In this document: in pieces, positions 9,562 through 16,501 of the stretch
How the letters are laid out: every line of letters starts with the position of its first letter
Numbering within the stretch: the stretch's first letter is position 1
Source of the DNA: Xanthomonas cissicola
Lineage (GTDB): Bacteria > Pseudomonadota > Gammaproteobacteria > Xanthomonadales > Xanthomonadaceae
NCBI RefSeq assembly: GCF_008801575.1
Contig: NZ_VZPL01000009.1
Location: 44,062 to 108,061, forward strand
Direction of reading: 5' to 3'
Length of the DNA: 64,000 nucleotides
Notes under the pieces: generated by a model
Databases searched by the model: none
What the model saw: only the letters and a program-made list of their open reading frames with translations
Told to the model about the DNA's origin: nothing
Program-made: the position numbers and the translations under genes

Positions 9562-9954
9562 ATGCGCCCGCAGCCGCTCGCCGCTTGTCTCGCTCTGGTC
9601 GTCTTCCTGCCGTTTGGGGGCGCATCAGCAACACCGCAAGCCACACCCGCAGCTCCGGCCACCCCGGTGCCTGCCGCCGCGGCGGCAACCCCTGCCGCGC
9701 CGACCGGCAATCCGTCAAATGGGCGCTTGCTCGCCTATACCTGCCAGGGCTGCCACGGCGTCACCGGCTATAAGAACGCCTACCCCAGTTATCGCGTGCC
9801 CAAGATTGGCGGCCAGACCAGCCAGTATCTGACCCAGGCGTTGACCGAATATCGCCAGGGCAAGCGCAAACATCCAACCATGCAGGCACAGGCGCAGAGC
9901 TTCTCCGAGCAGGACATCGCCGACATCTCCGCCTTTCTGTCCACCCTCAAGTAA
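9562..9954 (+). CDS. Small exported c-type cytochrome
   Basis: 130 residues when started at the ATG at 9562, which begins a clear Sec signal peptide (hydrophobic residues 7-22, cleavage near GASA). The open frame reaches back to 9412, but that extension lacks any signal feature. An Ala/Pro-rich linker at 23-50 is followed by a heme-binding CQGCH at 61-65 and a likely axial methionine M107 in HPTMQA. The pattern (GYKNAYPSYRVPKIGGQ ... QDIADISAFL) is that of one half of cytochrome c4/c553-type proteins. It probably carries electrons in the periplasm and pairs with the next gene, eight bases away. Confidence 0.85.
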   Translation: MRPQPLAACLALVVFLPFGGASATPQATPAAPATPVPAAAAATPAAPTGNPSNGRLLAYTCQGCHGVTGYKNAYPSYRVPKIGGQTSQYLTQALTEYRQGKRKHPTMQAQAQSFSEQDIADISAFLSTLK

Positions 9955-9962
9955 GCGCCCAC

Positions 9963-10424
9963 ATGCCGAACGCCCTGCACGCTCCGCGTCTAGCCATCGC
10001 CCTGGTCGCTGCCCTGATGATGGCGGCCTGCTCCCAATCCCAGGTTGAGTCCACCGATCACTCCGCTGGCGATCCCGGTCACGCCAGCGGCGAACACGGC
10101 TCCGGCTCGTCGGCAGGTCTGCCTACCGGCCGCGCCGACGCCGGCGACAAACTCGCCCATGCCAAGGGCAAGGCGACCGGCCAGAGCTGCGTGGACTGCC
10201 ACGGTGCCGATGGCAATGCGCCGATCGATCCCAGCTATCCCAAACTGGGCGGCCAATACGGCGACTACCTTGCGCATGCGCTGCAGGCCTACCGTAGCGG
10301 CGACCGTCAGCATCCGTTGATGACCGCCCAGGCCACCGCGCTGAGCGATCAGGACATCGCCGACCTGGCAGCGTACTTCGGCGCGCGGCAAACCCAGTTG
10401 CGCGATCTGCACGGCGTCAACTGA
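9963..10424 (+). CDS. c-type cytochrome lipoprotein
   Basis: 153 residues with a lipoprotein signal (LMMAAC, lipidated cysteine 23), a His/Gly/Ser-rich linker at 30-55, the heme site CVDCH at 76-80 and a likely axial methionine M120 in HPLMTAQ. The C-terminal half aligns with the upstream cytochrome (PSYPKLGGQYGDYL, then QDIADLAAYF), so the two genes look like an old tandem duplication with different anchoring: one soluble, one lipid-linked. Together they resemble the two halves of a diheme cytochrome c4. The redox partner is unknown. Confidence 0.85.
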   Translation: MPNALHAPRLAIALVAALMMAACSQSQVESTDHSAGDPGHASGEHGSGSSAGLPTGRADAGDKLAHAKGKATGQSCVDCHGADGNAPIDPSYPKLGGQYGDYLAHALQAYRSGDRQHPLMTAQATALSDQDIADLAAYFGARQTQLRDLHGVN

Positions 10425-10468
10425 GTCAGAGGCGACGCCACACCGTCTCATTCGGAATGAAAAAGCGC

Positions 10469-10497
10469 TTGCGCGAACATTAACAGGCCGCTATCAT
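10469..10497 (+). promoter_or_regulatory. Predicted sigma-70 promoter of the first tRNA-Ala/tRNA-Glu unit
   Basis: TTGCGC (10469-10474) and TATCAT (10492-10497) are separated by exactly 17 bases. The -10 box ends 17 bases before the tRNA-Ala gene. Confidence 0.6.
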
Positions 10498-10514
10498 TTC
10501 GTTCTCAGTTTCGT

Positions 10515-10590
10515 GGGGCCATAGCTCAGCTGGGAGAGCGCCTGCATGGCATGCAGGAGGTCGGCGGTTCGATCCCGCCTGGCTCCACCA
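10515..10590 (+). tRNA. tRNA-Ala (anticodon GGC), copy 1
   Basis: 76 bases including an encoded CCA. The acceptor arms GGGGCCA and TGGCTCC pair, allowing one G-U. The D arm is GCTC/GAGC, the anticodon stem CCTGC/GCAGG holds loop ATGGCAT with anticodon GGC, and the T arm GGCGG/CCGCC holds TTCGATC. It decodes GCC/GCU alanine codons. A second copy lies at 11470. Confidence 0.97.
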
Positions 10591-10637
10591 CTTCAGACAT
10601 TAGGCCGTCTGAAATGACAACTCAGGTTTTGATATGC

Positions 10638-10713
10638 GTCCCCATCGTCTAGAGGCCTAGGACACCACCCTTTCACGGTGGACACCGGGGTTCGAATCCC
10701 CGTGGGGACGCCA
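10638..10713 (+). tRNA. tRNA-Glu (anticodon TTC), copy 1
   Basis: 76 bases with encoded CCA. The acceptor stem is GTCCCCA/TGGGGAC, the anticodon stem CCACC/GGTGG encloses CTTTCAC with anticodon TTC, and the T arm is CGGGG/CCCCG. It lies 47 bases after tRNA-Ala and was probably processed from the same transcript. A second copy lies at 11593. Confidence 0.97.
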
Positions 10714-10721
10714 ATCATCTG

Positions 10722-10750
10722 AAAGCCCCGGCACTGCCGGGGCTTTTTTT
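10722..10750 (+). terminator. Rho-independent terminator of tRNA unit 1
   Basis: The stem AAGCCCCGGC / GCCGGGGCTT with a three-base ACT loop is followed by a run of seven or more T, nine bases after tRNA-Glu. Confidence 0.92.
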
Positions 10751-11469
10751 GCCTGTCAGCGGGCCGAATCCAGTTGTGCGCAACGTTGGGCATGCCCTGG
10801 CTCATTGGCATCATGCAGCGGATAGAAGAGCTGAATCCATGCCGCGGCGAGCGTAGCGCCTGGTGCACGCATCGGTACGCGCGCACGGCCATTCGGCGGA
10901 CCATTACCGCCCTGCCAACGCCTGCTCGATCCCAGCGCTTGACGAGTTGCAGTGTTACTCAAACCGATGAGCGTTCGCACGCGGATTTTTTTGCTACCGG
11001 AGATGTCTCTGCCCGCCATCGCGGTTGCCACGTCGCGACGTTGCCAGCGGCATCGTTAAGGATCGCCACGCCGAAAGCGTAGTGTGCGTGATGATCGCGC
11101 TCACGCATGCCGTCGATGACGACGAGCGAGGGACGCAAGATCGGGTGTTGCTTGTAAACCAGATGCAGCGAACCTGACGCCCGGCCCGACAGAGCCGTTG
11201 CTCGCAAATCGACAGCTGTCGAATCACGCGCACACTGGCATCGACGCATCCAGTGCGCCGATATCGCTGTCACAGCGATTCATTGCGCCGCGAACACCAA
11301 AGACTGACGGCTTGAAGCGTTCCGGGTGCGCGCCACTGCCGTTCAATCGCCGCACCCGACGCGGGCGGCCTTGCAGTTGCCCTGGCAGATGCGCTCTTGC
11401 TGCAAATTTTTGCCCAGCCACTTCCCATCGCGTGGCGATGTCGCTATGATTGCCGGCTCGCAGCAACGC
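10751..11469. other. Spacer between the two tRNA units; no gene recognised
   Basis: Several open frames of 80-105 codons overlap one another on both strands, but none shows a domain, ribosome-binding site or codon pattern that I trust. Sequence related to the tRNA units stops at the terminator, so this is unique DNA between the duplicates. A minus-strand frame (10959-11273) could be a gene remnant, though I cannot assign it to a family. Confidence 0.5.
11422..11450 (+). promoter_or_regulatory. Predicted promoter of the second tRNA unit
   Basis: TATGAT (11445-11450) has TTCCCA (11422-11427) 17 bases upstream and lies 19 bases before the second tRNA-Ala. It differs in sequence from the first unit's promoter. 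Confidence 0.45.
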
Positions 11470-11545
11470 GGGGCCATAGCTCAGCTGGGAGAGCGCCTGC
11501 ATGGCATGCAGGAGGTCGGCGGTTCGATCCCGCCTGGCTCCACCA
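11470..11545 (+). tRNA. tRNA-Ala (anticodon GGC), copy 2
   Basis: Identical over its 76 bases to the copy at 10515, with anticodon GGC and encoded CCA. It is part of a duplicated Ala-Glu-terminator unit. Confidence 0.97.
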
Positions 11546-11592
11546 TTTCAGACATTAGGCCGTCTCAAGTGGATAACGAGGTTTTGATACGC

Positions 11593-11668
11593 GTCCCCAT
11601 CGTCTAGAGGCCTAGGACACCACCCTTTCACGGTGGACACCGGGGTTCGAATCCCCGTGGGGACGCCA
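11593..11668 (+). tRNA. tRNA-Glu (anticodon TTC), copy 2
   Basis: Identical over its 76 bases to the copy at 10638. The 47-base spacer from tRNA-Ala has the same length as in copy 1 but differs at several positions, showing that the duplicated spacer drifts while the tRNAs are held identical. Confidence 0.97.
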
Positions 11669-11675
11669 ATCATCT

Positions 11676-11703
11676 AAAGCCCCGGCACTGCCGGGGTTTT
11701 TTC
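11676..11703 (+). terminator. Rho-independent terminator of tRNA unit 2
   Basis: The stem AAGCCCCGGC / GCCGGGGTTT with loop ACT and a T-run matches the terminator of unit 1 apart from small end changes. Confidence 0.9.
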
Positions 11704-11966
11704 TTGCCTGTCCCTAACCTGCGTCTACGACGTATGTCGCGGCCATTGCGAAGTGGGATCAGTGGTCGTGCGAGTGCTTCTCGCTGATGCAGCCCGCATG
11801 CAACACTTCATCTACGCACTCGCAAGCCGCTACATCGCTAGCCAATCATCGCCACCTCGCAATCCGTTCAGAGTGCACAGGGCCCCATCGCACGCTATTG
11901 CGATGAGATGAGTAGAGTCTCTGTTCGATTTCGAAGCCAGCCATGCAGTGCACTCCGCCGAACACC

Positions 11967-12143
11967 TCAGGTCTGCCCGCTATCCAGCGCCTTGCGGCCC
12001 TCGTGCGTCAGGTCGATGTCGCCATCTTCGGCTTGCGTGGCATAGCCGGCGCGTACCGCCCAGTTTCCCTCTTCGTCGGCTACCGGCTTGGTGTCGTGGA
12101 TGTCGCGCAGGATGCGTAGCTGTTGCGAAGCATCGAAGTCCAT
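11967..12143 (-). CDS. Small acidic protein of unknown function (58 aa)
   Basis: A 58-codon frame starting at the ATG at 12143 and ending in TGA at 11967. The protein begins MDFDASQQLRILRDIHDT and ends THEGRKALDSGQT. It is acidic and soluble, with a pattern (helix, short strand, then LTHEGRKAL) resembling the end of a small winged-helix fold. The composition and strong third-position GC bias look like a real gene. I do not recognise a named family. It lies just after a probable decayed DUF167 gene on the same strand and may once have been its operon partner. Confidence 0.6.
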   Translation of the reverse strand: MDFDASQQLRILRDIHDTKPVADEEGNWAVRAGYATQAEDGDIDLTHEGRKALDSGQT

Positions 12144-12164
12144 GGGGCCACCTGTTCAAAAGAA

Positions 12165-12462
12165 ACTCCCAAGGTACGCAAGCGGCGTGATGGTCGCGTG
12201 CCTGCAACGTCATCCGTGACCTGCGCACCGCATGGCGCACGGCAGTTGTGTGCCTGATGCGTGGGCGTGCGGGCAATCAGGCATCTGGGCCACGCAGGCG
12301 CACTTGCAAGCGAATCGCCCCCCCCCCCGGCGCCAGCCAATCCTGCACCGCGCGCCGATCACGCCCCGCCTTGGCGCTCAGCTGGACCGCACTGACGGTC
12401 GCCAGCCTCGCTGTCCGCGCGCCGCGATCAACCAAGCCCCATACCCTGCCGAAACGCCACAT
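12165..12462 (-). pseudogene. Probable decayed DUF167 (YggU-like) gene
   Basis: From an ATG at 12462 the minus strand reads VSAVQLSAKAGRDRRAVQDW, then an AIRLQVRLRGPD stretch that resembles the first half of DUF167 proteins, and hits a stop. In another frame, further on, come AQVTDDVAGTRPSRRLRTLG residues resembling the family's C-terminal strand (usually VTLVAGERSRHKRVRI). An 11-base C-run on the plus strand (12318-12328) lies inside and is a natural slippage point. The middle PPVDGxAN motif is missing, so frameshift plus deletion is likely. The identification rests on short motif resemblance only. Confidence 0.35.
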
Positions 12463-12475
12463 AGCAAAAAGCCCC

Positions 12476-12502
12476 ACCGGACTTCTCCAGAAGGGCTTTC
12501 GC
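12476..12502 (-). terminator. Probable original terminator of tRNA-Leu, now stranded at the far end of the island
   Basis: Read on the minus strand, AAAGCCCTTCT / AGAAG-type pairing and GGGGCTTTTT form a hairpin with a T-run a few dozen bases beyond the partial tRNA 3' end at 12518. This is the position a tRNA-Leu terminator would have if the island were removed. Confidence 0.5.
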
Positions 12503-12517
12503 TGGTGCTGCAACAAC

Positions 12518-12546
12518 TTGGTGCGAAGGTGGGCAACGAAAACCCA
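12518..12546 (-). repeat. Island-distal attachment-site remnant (partial tRNA-Leu 3' end)
   Basis: TTGGTGCGAAGGTGGGCAAC and the following GAAAACCC imperfectly repeat the 3' end of tRNA-Leu(CAA) at 17912-17939 (CTGGTGCCGAAGGTGGGACT, then CGAACCC). The shared exact core is CGAAGGTGGG (12524-12533 and 17919-17928). It marks the far boundary of the integrated element. Confidence 0.65.
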
Positions 12547-12582
12547 TTGATATCAACCATTCTGCGCAGGATGCCCGAAAGA

Positions 12583-12603
12583 TACCGCCAAAGTTACCGC
12601 CAC
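12583..12603 (+). repeat. Island-end 21-bp repeat, left copy
   Basis: TACCGCCAAAGTTACCGCCA, followed by C, contains two TACCGCCA units separated by a short AAAGT. It differs at one base from the right copy at 17770-17790 and is a probable integrase arm site. Confidence 0.55.
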
Positions 12604-12725
12604 GAGGTGGCCGCTTGGGCCATCTGCAGGCAGCCGTTCCCGCCTGCAGATGGCCCCCCGCTTCCCGGAAGAAAGTTGGGATTGACCCTCTTTAGCCGAC
12701 CAGACGTTGCTGGGCGATGGGCTAT

Positions 12726-13235
12726 TCAGCGCTTGCTGCAAAGCGTGTCCAGTTCGATTTCTTGCACGGTTCCGGGGACGACAGGCAATGCAGCAGGGCG
12801 TAATGGGGCAGAAGACGTGCCATTCGAGTTGCCCAGTGCGTACTCAACGCTCATAAGCAGCTTTGCCGTGCGCTTTGCGCAGTCAAACTCAATGCGTGAC
12901 ACAACTCGCTGCAGAGTCCCTTGCCCAGTTCTTGCGATGAGGTGAACACCCCACTGCTGAATCCAGGCAGTCGTGATGCCTGGTGATCTGGATATCGTCT
13001 TCGAGTCGACTTGGACGGGATCTCCATCTGCGGTTTCCGCAATTTTGATCCATCTTGGATCATTCACAATGATCGCCCGGCAACTCCAGCCGGGTGGGAG
13101 GGGCTTTGTACTGTAGGTGACTGGCTCGCCTTCCTTCTTGCAATTGAATACTGCCGTTTGAGCCTCGGCAACGCCGGATGCCAGCAGCCAACCAGCAATG
13201 ATGAGAAAAACCGCCTTCCACATTGCCGCCCCCAT
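12726..13235 (-). CDS. Exported protein resembling surface-adhesin protein E
   Basis: 169 residues with a Sec signal peptide (MWKAVFLIIAGWLLASG, cleavage near AEA at about residue 25). The mature part follows the pattern of the adhesin-E family: W-I-K-I, then VDSKTISR, a strand TAWIQQWG, the VVSRIEFDC segment, and a final VVPGTVQEIELDTLC. Two cysteine pairs could form disulfides. The first ATG (13235) gives MGAAMWK; the second (13223) is an equally good start. It lies at the distal end of the island and looks like cargo rather than mobility machinery. Function on the host is unknown; the family match is by pattern only. Confidence 0.7.
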   Translation of the reverse strand: MGAAMWKAVFLIIAGWLLASGVAEAQTAVFNCKKEGEPVTYSTKPLPPGWSCRAIIVNDPRWIKIAETADGDPVQVDSKTISRSPGITTAWIQQWGVHLIARTGQGTLQRVVSRIEFDCAKRTAKLLMSVEYALGNSNGTSSAPLRPAALPVVPGTVQEIELDTLCSKR

Positions 13236-13319
13236 ATCCGCGATGATCCGCGATGATCCGCCATTCCGAGCAGGCCAACAGGCTCCGCGAATCCATATTA
13301 GCGACTTTCGCCTCCCCGG

Positions 13320-13889
13320 CTAGCCCTTGTACTGCTTCAAGTTCGAAAGTGCTTTCGCCTTGCCCTCATCGGTTCTCGGGCCAGTGGATCGCCCACCATG
13401 GAAGCGGCAGCGGAGCTTGCCTGGCTCTGGCTTCGCCTGGCATGGCTGGCCGTCGCGGTGGCGAGTTGCCCCGCACTTGTTGGCCCGCTGGTACGGCCTT
13501 GCGGTGATCTTCTGGTTTCCCGCTCGCCCGGAGTCATACGCATGCGCGCACGCCCGCGATGGGAGCATTAATTCCGGCAGTGGCGCCGAAGTCAAACGCG
13601 CCCGCGCGAAATGGTCAGTTAATTCCGGCGTTGGGGCCGTAGCTTTGGGCTGGCCTACTTGGCTGTACTTTACTCCGGTCAGCTCGGCCCACTCGATCAA
13701 GATGGCGTCCAGTACCGCGCTATTGGTTGCCTCAATGCTGCGGGGCCGCTCCTGCGCCTGCCGCGCCTCGAACACCGCCAGCGCCCTCCGGCCGGGCATG
13801 TAGTCGATGCGGCGCATTGTGGCCCGCCGCTCCCTTTGCAGTTTGGCCAGATGAAGCTTGTCGCCGCTCAGGTATCGGTCGTGCATCAC
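13320..13889 (-). CDS. Island protein with C-terminal HGG-STGPRT motif
   Basis: 189 residues. The N-terminal 100 residues are Arg-rich and partly helical. The C-terminal part has CGATRHRDGQPCQAKP, then RCRFHGGRSTGPRT ending in a Gly/Lys helix. Three cysteines and a histidine in C-x9-C-x9-C-x2-H spacing suggest a small metal-binding fold. This HGG-S-TGP signature recurs in small proteins of phages and integrative elements, with no function that I know of. Two adjacent ATGs begin the frame; I use the first. Confidence 0.65.
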   Translation of the reverse strand: MMHDRYLSGDKLHLAKLQRERRATMRRIDYMPGRRALAVFEARQAQERPRSIEATNSAVLDAILIEWAELTGVKYSQVGQPKATAPTPELTDHFARARLTSAPLPELMLPSRACAHAYDSGRAGNQKITARPYQRANKCGATRHRDGQPCQAKPEPGKLRCRFHGGRSTGPRTDEGKAKALSNLKQYKG

Positions 13890-13934
13890 CCACCTCCATG
13901 CAAGGGGCGCGCTGTAATTGGTCCGTGGTGGCCC

Positions 13935-14110
13935 ATAGATCTAGCTACCGCTTGGTAGATATCTAGAAGGTGCCCGATAGCCGGGGCACCGAAGCGAGTG
14001 AAAGCTGCCCTGTAGGACCGACCACCGGGCCACACTGCCCCGATAGTCGTACCTACTGGCGCGCTCCTTGACCCGATAGCCGGGGCGCACTGCCCCAATG
14101 ACCGGGGCGA
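13935..14110. repeat. Cluster of GCCCCGATAGCCGGGGC-like quasi-palindromes and a hairpin
   Basis: Between two island genes lie at least four related units: 13972-13987, 14037-14049, 14072-14086 and 14092-14108, each a variant of CCCCGATAGCCGGGGC. A hairpin built on TAGATCTAGCTACC / GGTAGATATCTA precedes them (about 13935-13964). Spacings of 65, 35 and 20 bases are irregular. It lies next to a winged-helix protein gene, so it could be that protein's operator or the element's replication or nicking origin. Confidence 0.5.
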
Positions 14111-14121
14111 GCATCGCGTTT

Positions 14122-14541
14122 TCATGCCACCACGCGCAGCAGTCGCACGCACTTTCGCCACATGTTTGACGGGACCACGTTGGGCTTTACATCCAGCTTG
14201 CCGCCGCATTCCTCAATGCCCATCCAGGTGAAAGCAAAAAGTGAACACCAGTGCAGGCCACCTTGCCGGGTCTGCTCAATCAATCCAGCGGCCAGCAGCT
14301 CCAACAACGCCTTGCGCAGCGTGTCCTTGGACTTCCAGCCACGCTTGTGCATGACAGACCACGCCGCGCTCTGATCTCCGTTGTTGTAGCCATTGAATTG
14401 AGCGCCCAGATCCAGCAGAAGCGCACGCGCCTTCATGGAGAGGCCGCAGAACGCTGGACTTTCCAGCACTTCGACACTAACCCGGAAAAATGCACCGCCG
14501 GACTTGCGGCCTTTGAAGCGTTCCCGTTTCCTGGCGCTCAT
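14122..14541 (-). CDS. Winged-helix DNA-binding protein of mobile elements
   Basis: 139 residues when started at MSARKRERF (14541); the longer open frame adds sequence without features. Residues 20-100 hold a helix-turn-helix region: FFRVSVEVLESPAF, LSMKARALLLDLGAQFNG, then GWKSKDTLRKALLELLAAG. It ends with a strand-rich wing. Similar proteins are common in integrative elements, where some are annotated as replication or regulatory proteins. It lies beside the quasi-palindrome cluster at 13972-14108, a plausible binding target. Role inferred, not known. Confidence 0.65.
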   Translation of the reverse strand: MSARKRERFKGRKSGGAFFRVSVEVLESPAFCGLSMKARALLLDLGAQFNGYNNGDQSAAWSVMHKRGWKSKDTLRKALLELLAAGLIEQTRQGGLHWCSLFAFTWMGIEECGGKLDVKPNVVPSNMWRKCVRLLRVVA

Positions 14542-14608
14542 CGCGTGCCTCCCCGTATGGCGCCAAGCGCGCGGTGGACGCTCCCAACACCGTCGAAACA
14601 AGGCCGGC

Positions 14609-14851
14609 TCACCGGGAACCCTCCAGCGCAGCGCGTGCTGCATCCAACAGATCGGCCGCATCCACGACGGCCCAGTGTGGCTCGTCGGTCAAGCGCGCCC
14701 ATGCTTCAAGCTGGGCCTGCGCCGCTTCCATGGCCACCGCCGCCAGATACAAGGCCGCCTCCATCGTGTAGTCTCGACTCGCACCCAGCCTGCCAGCGTG
14801 TGCGCCGTGGCCCACCTCGTGCGGGCTGCGTTGTTTATCAGGGAAGCGCAT
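14609..14851 (-). CDS. Small island protein of unknown function (80 aa)
   Basis: An 80-residue, mostly helical, Ala-rich protein; from residue 28 it reads YTMEAALYLAAVAMEAAQAQ. It overlaps the end of the preceding HTH gene by 14 bases in the same direction, as in compact mobile-element operons. I recognise no family. Its position between two DNA-binding proteins suggests a role in island maintenance or control. Confidence 0.5.
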   Translation of the reverse strand: MRFPDKQRSPHEVGHGAHAGRLGASRDYTMEAALYLAAVAMEAAQAQLEAWARLTDEPHWAVVDAADLLDAARAALEGSR

Positions 14852-15140
14852 CAGCCACCTCCCCCTGCATCGCGTACTGCGCTACGCGGCTATGTGGCCG
14901 CCCTTGGTCGTCCAGCAACCGAATCAGGCGAGTCACGATGGGGTGCCCCTCCTGCCGCAACTCGAATACGCGGACGCCGGGCACGAACACGTTCAAGTCT
15001 CGCCGGGCGTCCAGCGTCGTCACTGGCCCCTTTCGCAACGCGGCCAACAGGCGCGCGCGCTGGGCAGATGCGGAAGTATCAACGATGTTCGCCTCAGGCC
15101 CGTTTTCAGCCGCCGGAGCATGCGTGTTGTTCTGGCTCAT
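14838..15140 (-). CDS. Small helix-turn-helix protein (HTH_39-like)
   Basis: 100 residues from the ATG at 15140, which overlaps the stop of the AlpA-like gene by four bases (ATGA). The N-terminal 35 residues are polar and disordered. Residues 35-85 match the short winged HTH common in mobile elements: ARLLAALRKGPVTTLDARRD, then VFELRQEGHPIVTRLI. Such proteins usually bind DNA and act in control of the element. The longer frame to 15263 has no start supported by a ribosome-binding site. Confidence 0.7.
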   Translation of the reverse strand: MSQNNTHAPAAENGPEANIVDTSASAQRARLLAALRKGPVTTLDARRDLNVFVPGVRVFELRQEGHPIVTRLIRLLDDQGRPHSRVAQYAMQGEVADALP

Positions 15141-15400
15141 GGAGCCACCTCCTTGCCGGTGGCCTCGATCAACGCGCGAATGTCCTCGACCCGCCAGGCG
15201 GTGCAGCGCTCGCCCAGTTTGACCGGCTGCGGATAGCGGCCGGACCTCACGCCGGCCCACCAAGTGGACCGGGAGACCGGGATCAGGGCCGGGATGGCCG
15301 TGGTGTTGGTCTTGGTGTCGGCAGCACGGCCGACGATTTGGGGAAGTCGCAGGAAGCCCGTTGCGGGCAGTGGTGCAAGCTGCATATCTATATCCTTCAC
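15137..15400 (-). CDS. AlpA-family regulator / excisionase-like protein
   Basis: 87 residues with the MerR-like winged-helix pattern of AlpA/Xis proteins: FLRLPQIVGR, then VSRSTWWAGVRSGRYPQPVK and a TAWRVEDIRALIEATG tail. AlpA-type proteins in P4-like elements act as transcription activators of the integrase or as recombination directionality factors. It is the first gene of an overlapping leftward set (AlpA, HTH_39, 80-aa protein). Eleven-base direct repeats lie 60-90 bases upstream. Confidence 0.8.
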   Translation of the reverse strand: MKDIDMQLAPLPATGFLRLPQIVGRAADTKTNTTAIPALIPVSRSTWWAGVRSGRYPQPVKLGERCTAWRVEDIRALIEATGKEVAP

Positions 15401-15458
15401 CGCTCCGGGATGGGCGACGTTGGACTCGAAAACTATGCTTTGAACCTACCTGCTAGTT

Positions 15459-15490
15459 GCAATTGCAGTCTTCAGCAGTGCAATTGCAGT
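15459..15490 (-). promoter_or_regulatory. Candidate operator: two GCAATTGCAGT direct repeats 21 bp apart
   Basis: GCAATTGCAGT occurs at 15459-15469 and 15480-15490, with starts exactly 21 bases apart, two helical turns. Each contains the palindrome GCAATTGC. The pair lies just upstream of the alpA-like operon. Confidence 0.5.
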
Positions 15491-15495
15491 TGCTT

Positions 15496-16404
15496 TTATT
15501 TCGTTCGCTTTTCCATGGCTTCTCCGACCTTTTTCAGATGCTCGCCAATGGTTCGGCCGGTCAGCTGCAACTCCGGCACAATGGCGGCTATCGTGTCGCC
15601 AGCCTTCATGTGCTGCGACAAATCCAAGTTCGCATGCCTTGCAAGCGCACCGATGACGCATAGCAACGTCGTGCGCTCGCGCTCATCAAGCGGTTTGTTT
15701 GCCTTGGGGGCGATCTCCGGCACAGGCACAATAGCAGCGAGATCGGCATCGTTGGAGCGAGCACGCTCCCGCACAGCCGCGAGCAGCGAAGCAGGAAAGG
15801 TGTCGAACTGCTGGGCTGCCCATTCTGCGGCAACGCTGGGAACGAAATGCCTAGCAGTGCCATACATCCGCGCCGCTGAGTCGGCGTCATCTCTTGGCAC
15901 GAATGCGAGCCTCTGAGAAAGAGTGCCTCTGCGGATATCGTCCCCTGCACGCAATATCGCTATCGCTTGCTGGTCGCTTCCATTGACCCGTCCGGGATCG
16001 TTCGGCATACCGCGTTCATCGGGCACGAAGCCGCAGCACAGTGCCGCCAACTCTGCCTCGCTCCACAGGTCCTTTTTTGCCCAGTGAGGCCAGCGCTTTT
16101 CGCGTGATAGCTTGGCTTCCTCGACAAGCTGCTTGGCCTTTTCCAAGTCGTTCGATTTCGCAGCTTCAACCTGCACATTAAGCTCTGCCAAACTCATCGC
16201 CTCATAGCGTGCGCGCTGCTTTTCCATCGGCGTAGCTTCGTTGGATCGGCCTGCCATCGCTAGATCGCGCTTCCAGCTTGCTTTATCAAGCATGGCATCC
16301 ACGCGCATGCCAGATAACGTGGGCACCGGGGGCGGGGCGAGCGATCCGAACTGGCGGCGCAACAGGTAGTCGATCAGTTTCTTTCGGTCGTGAATTTCCG
16401 GCAT
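15496..16404 (-). CDS. Island protein of unknown function (302 aa)
   Basis: 302 residues from the ATG at 16404, which has AAGGGTG at ribosome-binding distance; the frame stays open to 16437. The protein is soluble and largely helical. Residues 80-115 look like a coiled coil (LNVQVEAAKSNDLEKAKQLV). Then comes a WPHWAKKDLWSEAELAALCC segment, and the end reads LQLTGRTIGEHLKKVGEAME, like a small DNA-binding helix pair. Proteins of this outline occur in integrative elements next to AlpA and the integrase, without known function. Confidence 0.7.
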   Translation of the reverse strand: MPEIHDRKKLIDYLLRRQFGSLAPPPVPTLSGMRVDAMLDKASWKRDLAMAGRSNEATPMEKQRARYEAMSLAELNVQVEAAKSNDLEKAKQLVEEAKLSREKRWPHWAKKDLWSEAELAALCCGFVPDERGMPNDPGRVNGSDQQAIAILRAGDDIRRGTLSQRLAFVPRDDADSAARMYGTARHFVPSVAAEWAAQQFDTFPASLLAAVRERARSNDADLAAIVPVPEIAPKANKPLDERERTTLLCVIGALARHANLDLSQHMKAGDTIAAIVPELQLTGRTIGEHLKKVGEAMEKRTK

Positions 16405-16501
16405 GGCGCACCCTTGCGCCCCTGAAATAGTCCCCACACCAGGCCGGCAGGGTGTCCGGCTTTTCGCCCCGTCGGGCTAGGTGCGGGTGTTCGGTGAAAG
16501 C

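Noticed and set aside
10959..11273. Possible gene remnant between the two tRNA units (minus strand, 104 codons)
   Set aside because: No recognisable family, no ribosome-binding site, and overlapping frames of similar length on both strands.
13886..14209. 107-codon minus-strand frame through the quasi-palindrome cluster
   Set aside because: The frame arises from repeated GC-rich palindromes and overlaps the end of the winged-helix gene; no start site or domain.
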